40,381 nucleotides of DNA from an uncultured Flavobacterium sp. (GCA_913060575.1 CAJXRR010000004.1:1-40381); one strand, 5' to 3'; shown: positions 23,485 through 32,461, numbered from the stretch's first letter. The notes: a model not told the origin generated them from the letters alone. Made by a program: numbers and translations.

Positions 23485-26400
23485 TTATTCATGACAACTA
23501 CAAGTTGGTTTTGTAAAGCTTCTAGTATCAAAGTTAAAAGGAACTCCTTGGTTGTATTTTCCGTTTTCCCAATAAAACTTGGTTCTTTTCTTATCGTAAT
23601 TTCCAATTTCATTCATTGTAGCAATATCAAATAAACGTCCGTTAACCATGGTATGAGTAACTGTGTTAGTATTTCTAATATTTTCTAATGGGTTTTTATC
23701 AAGAATAATTAAATCGGCTAATTTTCCTTTTACTAAAGAGCCTAATTCATCACCAACACCAATATATTCAGCGCCATTAATTGTTGCTGCTTTTAAAGCT
23801 TCTAGGTTAGACATCCCTCCTTGTTGTAGCATCCATAATTCCCAATGAGCACCTAAACCTTGTAGTTGTCCATGTGCTCCTAAATTTACTTTTACACCTA
23901 ATTTTGATAAATCTGTTACTGTTTTTGAAGTTAAAATATGTCCATTTTCATATTCTTTTTGTGGAATTTTAATTCGATGACGAGATCTTGTATCAACCAC
24001 ATATCTTGGGGTATATTTTAATAAAGTTTCGTTCTCCCAAACATTGCTTTCTTCATAGAAAAACATTTCTCCATTCATTCCTCCATAATTTACAATTAAG
24101 GTTGGTGTATAGCCAGTTTTACTATTTTTCCACAATGATAATACATCTTTATACACTGGATTTACAGGAATATTATGCTCAATTCCCGTATGACCGTCAA
24201 AAATCATACTCATATTAGAGTAGAAGTTTGAGCCTCCTTCTGGAACTACATTAACTCCTAATTCTTTAGCAGCTTGCATAATTTGCTGACGTTGTTCTCT
24301 TCTCGGTTGATTGTAACTTTTTACAGATTTCGCTCCAAAAGCTTTCGTTCTAGCTATAGCAAAACGGGCATCTTCTAAATTGTTTACAACGGCTTTAAAA
24401 TCTCCCTCAGCTCCATATAAAATAAATCCAGTAGAAAATAATCTTGGTCCGACTGTTTTTCCACTTTTCTGTAATTCTTCTAAGGTAAAAGCTGCTTGGG
24501 TATGAACCGACGGATCGTGAGAAGTAGTGACACCAAAAGCTAAGTTTGCATAAAATTGCCAATGTTTTTGAGTGCTTAATCCATTTCTAAAAGCACCAAC
24601 ATGTGCATGTACATCTACAATTCCAGGCATAATGGTTTTGCCTTTCATGTCATAAACTTTGGCATCTGCAGGAACCGTTACAGAACTCGATTTACCAATT
24701 CTCTCAATTTTATTTTGATATACGATAATGGTTCCGTTTTCGATAACTTTATCATTATCCATCGTAATTAATCTAGCATTGGTAAAAGCAACTCTTCCTT
24801 CTGGGATATCTGATTTTACTTCTAAATTAATTTTGATTCCTGTTGCTTCTGCTGTATCTAAATTTGTTTTTGCAAAAGGATCGGTTGTATTATTGATTAC
24901 ATTTTTCGTAAAATACTCATCACCCAAAGTCCAATGAACTTTTTTGTTTGAAGAAGACCAATGTAAATTAATTCCCGCTTCTTTAGATAAGCTTTCTACT
25001 TTGAAAGACTTAGTATTTGCATCAATATTAATCTCTTTTCCGTTGTGTACAAATGGCGCCACATATACTTTATGTAAATGAATAATAGCTACCCATTTAT
25101 TATCAGGACTTGGTGCAATTCTATTGGCAAGTTTAGAAGTAAAATGACTTTTTTCGTCTTTTCCATCTAAGTTTACACTTTTTAATTTTTTAGTTAAGTT
25201 TCCAAAGAAAGATCCTCCAGTTTGGAAGAATACACGTTGATTGTCATAAGAAAACATAGGAAATTCTCCAGATTCTGAGATTCTTTTTGGATACGTACCT
25301 GTATAACTCATGATGTAGATTCCAGTTTCTTTTGTGAAATCAAAACCTTGATCCCCATTACCGCTTTCTTTTCTGTAAGCAATTTTACTTCCAGATCTGT
25401 CATAAACTGGAGTTCTATAGATTCCTTTTTCGGAAGTTAGTTTCTTTAATCCTGTACCGTCTAAATTTATTGAATGAATGCTTCCTAGATTTTCATCATT
25501 CCAAGTAACAAATAAAATAGATTTTCCATCAGGAGAGAAGCTAGCATCCGCTTCAAAATCAGTTAAATTGGTTACTCTAGTTGGAGTTCCATCTGGCAAA
25601 CTTTTTTTGTAAATCTGACCTAATGATGTAAATACTAGTGTTTTTCCATCAGGAGAAGTTTTAGCGTCTTTTATCATTTTTGAAGTAAACGTTTCTGAAA
25701 ACACTTTTCTTTTTACATTGTGAGTTTCAGCAAGTTTAATTTTAGCATCAATCTCAAAAGGAATGTTTCTAACAATTTTTGAAGCTACATTTATGGTGTG
25801 AATTTTACCAGCACTCCAAAAAACGATATCTTCATTGTTAGGCATCCAACTAAAATAAGGATAGACACCAAAAACAGCCCAAGCCTCTTGCTGATCTTTA
25901 TCCAAATCAAAGTAAATTGGAGTTTCTTCACCAGTTTCTAAATTATGAATGTATAAAACCGTTTTTTCACGAATTCTTTTTACAAATGCTAATGATTTTC
26001 CATCTTTAGAAACTACAGGCCTCGCTGCACCTCCTGGTCCACCTGTAACTGTTATAGTTTTTCCAGTAGAAAAATCATATCGTTTAATGGCATATATCTG
26101 ACTATTTGGGTCTTTATTGTATTGAAAATATCCGCCAGGATACATGTCTTCTGAATAGTATAAATATTTTCCATCGGGTGATACAGAAGGATCATTTACA
26201 TCTTGCTGGTCATTTTTTCTTTTAGTTAATTGCAAACCAGCACTTCCAGAAAATGAATATTGCCACATCTCTCCTGCGCCAACAGAACGTTGAGAAGTGT
26301 AATGCTTTCTTGCAATGATCGACTTTCCATCTGGCGTCCAAACGGCATTGTTTAACAATCTGAATTTTTCTTTGGTAATTGATTTTGCATTTTTTCCATC

Positions 26401-26769
26401 AGCAGTCATTACCCAAATATTATTTCCGCCTTCTAAATCGCTAGTAAAAGAAATGTATTTTCCGTCGGGACTAAATCTAGGTTGAACTTCATAGGCTAAT
26501 CCAGTTCTTAAGGCAGTTGCTTTTCCTCCAGAAATAGGCATCGTATAAATATCTCCCAGCATATCAAAAACAATTGTTTTTCCATCAGGACTAACATCTA
26601 AGTTCATCCAAGTTCCTTCATCTGTTTTTAGGTTAAAGTTTTTGTATTTCCAATCCTTATGAGGATTATTTACGTCCCAAGTAGCTTTTTTAGTTTCCTC
26701 TTTTTTTTGAGAAAAGGCTATAATTGAAAAAGAAAAAATTAGTACGAATAGTAGAATTTTGCGTATCAT
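23485..26769 (-). CDS. Secreted amidohydrolase with N-terminal TolB-like (PD40) propeller
   Basis: From the ATG at 26769 the protein has 1,094 residues with a signal peptide (ILLFVLIFSFSIIAFSQ); the track's start 20 codons earlier would put charged residues before the signal. Residues about 40-640 contain repeated PD40 blades (for example SPDGKYISFTSD, TPDGKSIIARK, SPDGKYLYYSED, SPDGKSILFVTW), forming one or two beta-propellers. Residues about 660-1070 are an amidohydrolase barrel: MPGIVDVHAHVG (metal HxH), FDGHTGIEHNIP, and NLGAHGQLQGLGAHWELW, then ADLIILDKNP. The usual late metal-site Asp appears replaced in GAHGQ. Substrate unknown; a periplasmic peptide- or amide-degrading role is plausible. 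It is divergent from ade. Confidence 0.92.
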   Translation of the reverse strand: MIRKILLFVLIFSFSIIAFSQKKEETKKATWDVNNPHKDWKYKNFNLKTDEGTWMNLDVSPDGKTIVFDMLGDIYTMPISGGKATALRTGLAYEVQPRFSPDGKYISFTSDLEGGNNIWVMTADGKNAKSITKEKFRLLNNAVWTPDGKSIIARKHYTSQRSVGAGEMWQYSFSGSAGLQLTKRKNDQQDVNDPSVSPDGKYLYYSEDMYPGGYFQYNKDPNSQIYAIKRYDFSTGKTITVTGGPGGAARPVVSKDGKSLAFVKRIREKTVLYIHNLETGEETPIYFDLDKDQQEAWAVFGVYPYFSWMPNNEDIVFWSAGKIHTINVASKIVRNIPFEIDAKIKLAETHNVKRKVFSETFTSKMIKDAKTSPDGKTLVFTSLGQIYKKSLPDGTPTRVTNLTDFEADASFSPDGKSILFVTWNDENLGSIHSINLDGTGLKKLTSEKGIYRTPVYDRSGSKIAYRKESGNGDQGFDFTKETGIYIMSYTGTYPKRISESGEFPMFSYDNQRVFFQTGGSFFGNLTKKLKSVNLDGKDEKSHFTSKLANRIAPSPDNKWVAIIHLHKVYVAPFVHNGKEINIDANTKSFKVESLSKEAGINLHWSSSNKKVHWTLGDEYFTKNVINNTTDPFAKTNLDTAEATGIKINLEVKSDIPEGRVAFTNARLITMDNDKVIENGTIIVYQNKIERIGKSSSVTVPADAKVYDMKGKTIMPGIVDVHAHVGAFRNGLSTQKHWQFYANLAFGVTTSHDPSVHTQAAFTLEELQKSGKTVGPRLFSTGFILYGAEGDFKAVVNNLEDARFAIARTKAFGAKSVKSYNQPRREQRQQIMQAAKELGVNVVPEGGSNFYSNMSMIFDGHTGIEHNIPVNPVYKDVLSLWKNSKTGYTPTLIVNYGGMNGEMFFYEESNVWENETLLKYTPRYVVDTRSRHRIKIPQKEYENGHILTSKTVTDLSKLGVKVNLGAHGQLQGLGAHWELWMLQQGGMSNLEALKAATINGAEYIGVGDELGSLVKGKLADLIILDKNPLENIRNTNTVTHTMVNGRLFDIATMNEIGNYDKKRTKFYWENGKYNQGVPFNFDTRSFTKPTCSCHE

Positions 26770-26817
26770 TTGAAATTGATTTTTAATAAAGTGCTTAAAG
26801 ATAAGTAAGTTTCTTCT

Positions 26818-26825
26818 TAGTTTTG
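26818..26825 (+). promoter_or_regulatory. Candidate -7 element directly before the ade start codon
   Basis: TAGTTTTG fits TAnnTTTG, and the ATG at 26830 follows after four bases, so the transcript would start at or next to the start codon. No TTTG is found at the expected upstream distance. The same DNA is the 5' leader of the divergent amidohydrolase gene. Confidence 0.35.
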
Positions 26826-26829
26826 CCAT

Positions 26830-28452
26830 ATGATTATAAAAGGTAACATTGTCGATATTCTAAATAGAAAGGTTTTTAAAGGTGAAATTAAAATCTCTAA
26901 TGGTAAGATTATATCGATCCGAAAATCAAATCATTCTATAGAAAATTATATTTTACCAGGCTTTGTTGATGCGCATATTCACATTGAAAGCTCTATGTTG
27001 GTTCCGTCAGAATTTGCAAAAATTGCGGTTGTTCATGGAACTGTTGCTACAGTTTCTGATCCGCATGAGATTGCCAATGTTTTAGGAGTAAAAGGTGTTG
27101 ATTTTATGATTGAAAACGGAAGTAAAGTCCCCTTGAAATTTAATTTTGGCGCACCGTCTTGTGTTCCAGCAACCTCTTTTGAAAGTGCAGGTGCAATTAT
27201 CGATTCTGATGATATTCAAAAAATGATGGCAAATCCAGCGATTAAATATTTAGCTGAAATGATGAATTATCCTGGAGTTTTATTTGACGATGAAGAAGTG
27301 ATGAAAAAAATAGCTTGGGCCAAACATTATAATAAACCTGTAGATGGTCATGCTCCTGGTTTACAAGGCGAAGCTGTTACCAAATATATTTCTGCCGGAA
27401 TTTCAACAGATCACGAGTGCTTTACCTATGAAGAAGCTTCAGAAAAGTTGCAGAAAGGAATGAAAGTCATCATAAGAGAAGGAAGTGCCGCAAAGAATTT
27501 TGAAGCCTTAATTGATTTATTACCTGAGCATTTTGAAAACATGATGTTTTGTTCTGATGATAAACATCCAGATGATTTATTATTAGGCCATATGAATCAA
27601 TTATGTCAAAGAGCCGTTGCAAAAGGAATGGATGTTTTTAAAATCTTACAAGCGGCTTGTGTGAATCCTGTAAAACACTATAATTTAGATGTTGGGTTAT
27701 TGCAAGAAGGAGACGATGCTGATTTTATTGTGGTTGAAGATTTAGAAAACTTTAATGTGAAACAAACTTTTATCAATGGAAAATTGGTTGCCGAAAATGG
27801 CACTTCTTTTGTGAAACATATAGAGTTTGAAGTCTTAAATAATTTTAATGTTGATAAGAAAATTGTTGCAGATTTTAAATTCCTTTCCAATTCAAATAAG
27901 ATTCGCGTAATTGAAGTTTTAGATGGAGAATTGGTAACCAATGAAATTGTTTGTGATGCTTTGAAAGTAGATGGAAATTTAGTTTCTAATACAACAGATG
28001 ATATTTTAAAAATGACCGTGGTAAATCGTTATCAGAATTCTGAACCCTCTATTGCATTTATCAAAAATTTTGGATTAAAAACTGGAGCGATTGCTAGTTC
28101 TGTTGGGCACGATTCTCATAATATTATTGCAGTTGGAGCTTCGGATGAAATGATTTGTAAAGCGGTTAATGTATTAATTGAAAACAAAGGCGGAATTTGT
28201 ATTGTAAATGAATCTAGTGAAAAAGTAGTTGCTTTACCAGTAGCAGGAATTATGAGTGACCAGCCAGCAGAAATTATTGGAAAATCTTATGCAGTATTAG
28301 ATGCTTTAGCTAAAGAAATGGGTAGTACTTTAAAGGCACCGTTTATGTCATTATCTTTTATGGCTTTGCTAGTAATCCCATCTTTAAAGTTAAGTGATAA
28401 AGGTCTTTTTGATGGAAATACTTTTAAATTCACTTCTTTGGAAGTTAAATAA
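26830..28452 (+). CDS. ade: Adenine deaminase
   Basis: This enzyme converts adenine to hypoxanthine and ammonia in purine salvage. The 540-residue length is typical of the bacterial Ade family within the amidohydrolase superfamily. Metal and substrate motifs are [16 protein letters not shown] (about residues 43-58), [19 protein letters not shown] (about 178-186), [11 protein letters not shown] and [14 protein letters not shown] (about 239-252), followed by the C-terminal [16 protein letters not shown] unique to Ade. The start ATG at 26830 lies within CATATG. Only 60 bases separate it from the amidohydrolase start on the other strand. The PhnA-domain gene follows after 28 bases and is probably cotranscribed. 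Confidence 0.96.
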   Translation: MIIKGNIVDILNRKVFKGEIKISNGKIISIRKSNHSIENYILPGFVDAHIHIESSMLVPSEFAKIAVVHGTVATVSDPHEIANVLGVKGVDFMIENGSKVPLKFNFGAPSCVPATSFESAGAIIDSDDIQKMMANPAIKYLAEMMNYPGVLFDDEEVMKKIAWAKHYNKPVDGHAPGLQGEAVTKYISAGISTDHECFTYEEASEKLQKGMKVIIREGSAAKNFEALIDLLPEHFENMMFCSDDKHPDDLLLGHMNQLCQRAVAKGMDVFKILQAACVNPVKHYNLDVGLLQEGDDADFIVVEDLENFNVKQTFINGKLVAENGTSFVKHIEFEVLNNFNVDKKIVADFKFLSNSNKIRVIEVLDGELVTNEIVCDALKVDGNLVSNTTDDILKMTVVNRYQNSEPSIAFIKNFGLKTGAIASSVGHDSHNIIAVGASDEMICKAVNVLIENKGGICIVNESSEKVVALPVAGIMSDQPAEIIGKSYAVLDALAKEMGSTLKAPFMSLSFMALLVIPSLKLSDKGLFDGNTFKFTSLEVK

Positions 28453-28480
28453 TAATACATTTACCAAACAAATTAATCGT

Positions 28481-29071
28481 ATGACATTATTAGAAGAATT
28501 ACAAAGTAGAAGTGGAAATCAATGCGAATTATGTACTTCACAAAATAATTTAGAAGTGTATGAGATTCCGCCAACTTCAACAGGTGGAGTAGATGGAAGT
28601 TTATTAGCTTGTGATGTTTGTATTGGTCAAATTGAAAATCCAGAAACTACCGATGCTAATCATTGGCGATGTTTAAATGATAGTATGTGGTCTGAGTTTA
28701 GGTCTGTAAAGATAATTGCTTGGCGAATGTTATCTCGTTTAAGAAAAGAAGGTTGGCCTCAAGATCTCTTAGATATGTTGTATTTAGAGGAAGAGGATTT
28801 ACGTTTTGCTAAAGAAACAGGAGAGCATTTAGATGAAAATGAAAAAATAATTCATAGAGATGCCAACGGAGCCATTTTGCAAGCAGGAGATTCTGTTGTT
28901 TTAATTAAAGATTTAAAAGTAAAAGGATCTAGCATGGTTGCTAAACAAGGCACAGCAGTAAGAAGAATTTCTTTAGATCATGAAAATGCCAATTATATAG
29001 AAGGCAAAGTAGGGCCTACCCAAATTGTAATTATTACCGATTATGTCAAAAAAATGTCTGAGAAGGAGTAA
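28481..29071 (+). CDS. PhnA/YjdM domain protein
   Basis: From the ATG at 28481 the protein has 196 residues; the ORF track's start 29 codons earlier lies inside ade and is a different-frame extension. The N-terminus has a zinc ribbon: CELCTSQNN (about residues 17-25) and LLACDVCIGQ (about 48-57). The C-terminal half carries the PhnA SH3-like domain (GDSVVLIKDLKVKGSS, about 144-159, then AVRRISL). Despite its name, the family is not part of the phosphonate C-P lyase pathway and its role is undefined. It follows ade closely. Confidence 0.9.
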   Translation: MTLLEELQSRSGNQCELCTSQNNLEVYEIPPTSTGGVDGSLLACDVCIGQIENPETTDANHWRCLNDSMWSEFRSVKIIAWRMLSRLRKEGWPQDLLDMLYLEEEDLRFAKETGEHLDENEKIIHRDANGAILQAGDSVVLIKDLKVKGSSMVAKQGTAVRRISLDHENANYIEGKVGPTQIVIITDYVKKMSEKE

Positions 29072-29118
29072 TATCTTGTCATTTACTCACTTTATTCAGT
29101 GTAAATATATTTACCAGA

Positions 29119-29143
29119 GGTGACTTCGAGAGCCTCAGTCACC
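29119..29143 (-). repeat. Intergenic palindromic repeat (copy 4, reverse orientation)
   Basis: GGTGACT (29119-29125) and AGTCACC (29137-29143) are perfect arms. Read on the minus strand the loop is GAGGCTCTCGA, which differs by one base from the loop of the neighbouring copy at 29164 although the arms are unrelated. Confidence 0.78.
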
Positions 29144-29163
29144 ATAATCTTGATCATTAAGTT

Positions 29164-29192
29164 AAGATGGTTGAGGTTCTCGAAACCATCTT
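29164..29192 (+). repeat. Intergenic palindromic repeat (copy 5, forward orientation)
   Basis: AAGATGGTT (29164-29172) and AACCATCTT (29184-29192) are perfect 9-base arms around the loop GAGGTTCTCGA. Together with copy 4 it makes an inverted pair 20 bases apart between the phnA-like gene and the convergent DUF4407 gene. TTTT overlaps the right edge, so copy 5 could also terminate transcription from the left. Confidence 0.78.
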
Positions 29193-29279
29193 TTATCAAT
29201 CATCTTTTTTAGATAGTAGATTACTTCTTTATTTGTTTTCAACTGCGCTCTAACTTAGATTCCTTATAATGACATTCAA

Positions 29280-30380
29280 TTACAATAATCCTTTCTGCTT
29301 TTTATAAAAAGCATCTGCCTGATCTTGCATTAATTCCTTAGCTTTTTGACGTTTGTAGGCATACACATCTTCATCTACTTGGATATCTTTATAAACTTTT
29401 TCATTAATTATAACATCAGCATTTAATAGCTGATTTCTTTGATGTTTTTGTTGTTCTACCCAAGTTTTTACAGCGGTTTCTTCATCTTCTAACTTGAAAT
29501 CATATTCGCCTTTTGGAGAAACTAATTTGGCAAATATAGGAGATGTTTCAATCGCTAAAAACAATAAAAAGATAAAGAAAGATGGAAGCCAAGGTAGTTT
29601 TCCTAAAGCATTAATTCTAGCCATAAAACCATCAAAATTAGTAATGATTGGTTGTGTTTTTAAGATTGCTTTTTTCTGATCAAGTTGTAATTGCGTAATG
29701 GCATTCTCACTATTTTTAATCTTTTGAGTATTGTCTTTTTTTAAGATAGAGAGTTCTTGTAAGGCAGCATCATGTTTGTCTCTTTTTTCTTTATAAACGG
29801 GTCCTTTTCCTAATAATAACGTTCCTTTTCTTCCTTCAGCTTCAGATATATAAGTTTCATACAAATCGTTTACACTTTCTTCTTTATCAGAAATTTCTTT
29901 TTTAAGATTAGCGATTCCATTGTTTAATACTATTATTTCAGGTTCAAATTGTTTAGCTAGTTGATCTTTATTCTCAAGTGTCATTTGATTCTTCTCAGTC
30001 AATAAAACTTGATTGATTTCTTTTTCAAATATTTTTAATTCTAATGGTTTTGAAATCACCATAGCAATGATGACAGCCAAGATAATTCTTGGAGTTGCTT
30101 GTAATAATTCTTTCCACTTTGAATCGTTTTTTTTAATCGTAGAAACGATAAATCGATCTAAATTAAAAATGAGTAAACCCCAAATTAACCCAAAGAAAAT
30201 GGATGTAAAAATATTGTCAAAGACAGTGAATAAGGCATAACTAGCAGCCAAAGTGGCCATTACCGCTGTAAAGAAAACAGTAGCGCCAATACCTACGTAT
30301 TTATTTTGTTCACCGTTAGAGCAATTATCAATGAGTTTTTGGTCTACACCAGAACAAAGCAAGAAGAATTTTTTTAGCAC
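29280..30380 (-). CDS. DUF4407 membrane protein with coiled coil
   Basis: The 366-residue protein starts at GTG. The N-terminal part matches DUF4407 (FFLLCSGVDQKLIDNC, then two hydrophobic helices at about residues 31-50 and 58-73, with FNLDRFIVSTIKK and a third helix near 90-107). A long predicted coiled coil covers about residues 115-235 (rich in K/E/Q/L heptads, for example ILNNGIANLKKEISDKEESVNDLYE). A last membrane helix (LPWLPSFFIFLLFLAIETSPIF, about 258-279) leads to a cytoplasmic basic tail. The function is unknown; such proteins occur widely in Bacteroidota. It is convergent with phnA across the paired repeats, and an intrinsic terminator lies upstream of it after the M56 gene. Confidence 0.9.
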   Translation of the reverse strand: MLKKFFLLCSGVDQKLIDNCSNGEQNKYVGIGATVFFTAVMATLAASYALFTVFDNIFTSIFFGLIWGLLIFNLDRFIVSTIKKNDSKWKELLQATPRIILAVIIAMVISKPLELKIFEKEINQVLLTEKNQMTLENKDQLAKQFEPEIIVLNNGIANLKKEISDKEESVNDLYETYISEAEGRKGTLLLGKGPVYKEKRDKHDAALQELSILKKDNTQKIKNSENAITQLQLDQKKAILKTQPIITNFDGFMARINALGKLPWLPSFFIFLLFLAIETSPIFAKLVSPKGEYDFKLEDEETAVKTWVEQQKHQRNQLLNADVIINEKVYKDIQVDEDVYAYKRQKAKELMQDQADAFYKKQKGLL

Positions 30381-30450
30381 AGGGATTGTTTTAAAGATAG
30401 GTTATCTTATTACAACGTTCTAGAAGCTAATTTGTTTCTTAATAGAAAGT

Positions 30451-30480
30451 TAAAAGCCGATTCATTTGAATCGACTTTTA
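30451..30480 (-). terminator. Hairpin terminator after the M56 gene
   Basis: TAAAAGCCGATTC (30451-30463) pairs with GAATCGACTTTTA (30468-30480) with one C-A mismatch around an ATTT loop. It lies 22 bases beyond the M56 stop on the minus strand. The trailing T-run is weak, so efficiency is uncertain. Confidence 0.65.
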
Positions 30481-30502
30481 GTAAAAATAGATGTCTTTAA
30501 TA

Positions 30503-32038
30503 TTATTTTGAAAAAATATAGATGTTACCTTTTCCTTTTTTCCCTTTGACAATGTTAATGTTTTTAATCTTCTTAGGAGATCCCATTAGTTTTTTAGCTT
30601 TTTTCTCTGATACTTTTTTCCCATTAATATAATAAGTAATAGTATCATATTCTTTCAACTCAACTTCCAAAAGCTCATTATTTTCTATTTCTTCTTCAAT
30701 TATTTCTCTTCTTTCATTTTTAAGAAGAGTAACATTTCCTATGAGGTCAACTACTTCAACTACTTCTTCAACTTCTGTTTCTTCTTCTATTTCCTTTTCT
30801 TCAAAATTAGGATCGCCTATCAGTTTTTCAACTTTTTCCCAATCTTTCTTTTTTTTCAAAGGAATTTCAACTTCCTTGATTTCTATAATATCAATTGCTT
30901 TTTTACTAACTTTTGGCGCTTTAGGTTTTTTTATTTCCTTCACCTCTTTTAGCTTTCTTGGAGGTGGAGGAGGAGGTAAAAATTCGTAAATGTTAGTAAC
31001 TGTCTTTTTTTGTGCCTTAGACATTTTTTTATACAAAACCCCAATTCTTTTAACATCCTTGAGTTTTAAGATTGAGTTTTTATCAACTCCTTTCATAAAA
31101 TCTTGATATTCTTTCATTTCAGCTTTTGTAATGCCTTTTTCTACTTGTTTTACTTCAATAACTTGAGGTTTTTTCTTTGTTGTTTGTGCTTCTATGCGAT
31201 TTGCAAATACAAATAGTAAACCAGTTAATAAAGGTAAGATGGCTAACTTCTTAAGTAAGATGTTAGTTCTAGAATTTGTTGTTGTCATCATTAATAATCT
31301 TTTTTTAGTAAGTGAATAATTCAAATTACTGGCCAAGTAATATTCGTTTTTCCAGGCAGCTTTATTTAATAAAAGATATTGGTACCTAGATATATTGTTA
31401 TGCGATGATATGACTTTATCATCAGCTAAAAATTCGTGATTTAATTGTACGGCTTTCTTCAACAAAAAGAAAAGAGGATTAAACCAAAATAGAATTTGTA
31501 GCATTTCTAAAATCAAAACATCAATGGTATGTTTTTGAGTTACATGAGCCAATTCATGGGTAAAAAGCTCTTTTTCTATTTTTTGATTAGAGTAATCTTC
31601 TTTATTTATGAAGATGTAATTCCAAAATGTATGAGGTAGAATTTTATCCGCTACAGTAACAAATTTTGCATGCTCATCTTTAATAATCTCATTGACTCTT
31701 ATTTTTTTAATAATGTGATATAAATTGGTAATGAAACGGATTAAAAAAACTAGAGAAACAATAAAATATAGCAAGTAAAGTCCATTTTCTAAGTTTATAT
31801 ATTCTTCAAACATTTTTGGTTGTATGTAGATCGAATCTTCAAGATAATTTATAGATGTTTTAATTGTTGCTTTTGTTTCAATGTAAATAATATAACTAGG
31901 AGCTAAGAATGAAAATAACACACTTCCTAATAAATAGAATCGATTGAATTGATGCATCTTTTCGCGTTCTAATACTAAATGATAGAATGCTAATAGAATA
32001 GCTAAACAAAGCCCAGATTTCACTAGATATAAAATCAT
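30503..32038 (-). CDS. BlaR1-type M56 membrane metallopeptidase
   Basis: The 511-residue protein has hydrophobic helices at about 7-22, 34-52, 86-108 and 264-280. The cytoplasmic zinc peptidase motif is HELAH at 161-165 with the third ligand in NHEFLADDKV (about 200-209). It resembles BlaR1/MecR1 but has no penicillin-binding sensor domain. Its extracytoplasmic C-terminus has the stretch ITKAEMKEYQDFMK, a PPPPPP tract (355-360), a Lys/Glu-rich segment, and a TonB-plug-like end (YYINGKKVSEKKA and KKIKNINIVKG, about 469-499). By analogy, an external signal activates the protease to inactivate the BlaI-like repressor encoded just upstream; the ATG overlaps the repressor stop by 4 bases. The signal is unknown. 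Confidence 0.92.
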   Translation of the reverse strand: MILYLVKSGLCLAILLAFYHLVLEREKMHQFNRFYLLGSVLFSFLAPSYIIYIETKATIKTSINYLEDSIYIQPKMFEEYINLENGLYLLYFIVSLVFLIRFITNLYHIIKKIRVNEIIKDEHAKFVTVADKILPHTFWNYIFINKEDYSNQKIEKELFTHELAHVTQKHTIDVLILEMLQILFWFNPLFFLLKKAVQLNHEFLADDKVISSHNNISRYQYLLLNKAAWKNEYYLASNLNYSLTKKRLLMMTTTNSRTNILLKKLAILPLLTGLLFVFANRIEAQTTKKKPQVIEVKQVEKGITKAEMKEYQDFMKGVDKNSILKLKDVKRIGVLYKKMSKAQKKTVTNIYEFLPPPPPPRKLKEVKEIKKPKAPKVSKKAIDIIEIKEVEIPLKKKKDWEKVEKLIGDPNFEEKEIEEETEVEEVVEVVDLIGNVTLLKNERREIIEEEIENNELLEVELKEYDTITYYINGKKVSEKKAKKLMGSPKKIKNINIVKGKKGKGNIYIFSK

Positions 32039-32409
32039 TTTTTGTTCTCTTTAATTTGATTGTCTATAATCTTGCGTAATTCTTCTAATTCATCATTTGT
32101 TAAATCTGTTTCTTTTGTAAAAAAGGAAGCAAATTGACTCGCAGAGTCGTTAAAGAAATTCTTAATTAAGCTGTTTACATGCTTAGAAAAATAATCTGAT
32201 TTTTTTACCAATGGGAAATATTCTCTTGATTTTCCAATCGTCTTATAAGAAACAAATCCTTTATCAGCCATTCTTTTTAATAAAGTAGCAACCGTAGTTG
32301 TAGCAGGCTTAGGATTTGGGAAATCACCTAATAAATCTTTCATAAAAGCTTTATTTCGCTTCCATAAATATTGCATTAGTTGTTCTTCTGATTTTGATAA
32401 TTGGATCAT
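32035..32409 (-). CDS. BlaI/MecI/CopY family repressor
   Basis: The 124-residue winged-helix protein begins MIQLSKSEEQLMQYLWKR, with the family DNA-recognition region KPATTTVATLLKRMADKGFVSY (about residues 33-54), and has a C-terminal helical dimerisation region (about 75-118). It should bind as a dimer to dyads of the type TCTACAAA..TAGA; two such sites overlap its own promoter (32423-32440 and 32451-32470), so autorepression is very likely. Cleavage or release on a signal from the M56 peptidase encoded next in the operon would induce both genes. No beta-lactamase gene is in the window. Confidence 0.94.
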   Translation of the reverse strand: MIQLSKSEEQLMQYLWKRNKAFMKDLLGDFPNPKPATTTVATLLKRMADKGFVSYKTIGKSREYFPLVKKSDYFSKHVNSLIKNFFNDSASQFASFFTKETDLTNDELEELRKIIDNQIKENKK

Positions 32410-32422
32410 ATTCTTATTTTAT

Positions 32423-32440
32423 GCTCTACAAATATAGAGC
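32423..32440. promoter_or_regulatory. BlaI-type operator 1, overlapping the -7 element
   Basis: GCTCTACAAATATAGAGC has perfect 6-base arms (GCTCTA/TAGAGC). Its centre at 32431.5 is 29 bases from operator 2, close to three helical turns. The minus-strand -7 element TATATTTG (32436-32429) lies wholly inside it, so repressor binding would block polymerase. Confidence 0.8.
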
Positions 32441-32461
32441 AAATTATTTTAATTCTACAAA
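32429..32461 (-). promoter_or_regulatory. Promoter of the blaI-M56 operon
   Basis: On the minus strand TTTG (32461-32458), a 21-base spacer and TATATTTG (32436-32429) fit the Bacteroidota consensus. The start of transcription is expected near 32424, giving a leader of about 15 bases before the ATG at 32409. Both elements are inside the operator dyads. Confidence 0.75.

Noticed and set aside
23988-24218. Plus-strand ORF inside the amidohydrolase gene
   Set aside because: Antisense to a well-supported coding region, with no recognisable domain and atypical composition.
28394-28480. Longer N-terminus for the PhnA-domain protein
   Set aside because: The extra residues come from the end of ade in another frame and the zinc-ribbon domain starts right after the ATG at 28481.
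29494-30240. Two plus-strand ORFs opposite the DUF4407 gene
   Set aside because: They are shadows of a gene with a clear family assignment and show no independent start context or domain.
30741-30989. Plus-strand ORF of 82 codons with Ser-rich and Gly-rich runs
   Set aside because: It is the antisense shadow of the Lys/Glu-rich and poly-proline part of the M56 gene; the Gly run is the complement of the proline codons.
32035-32409. A beta-lactam resistance locus, suggested by BlaI and BlaR1 similarity
   Set aside because: The M56 protein has no penicillin-binding sensor domain and there is no beta-lactamase nearby; the pair is a general Bacteroidota regulatory module.
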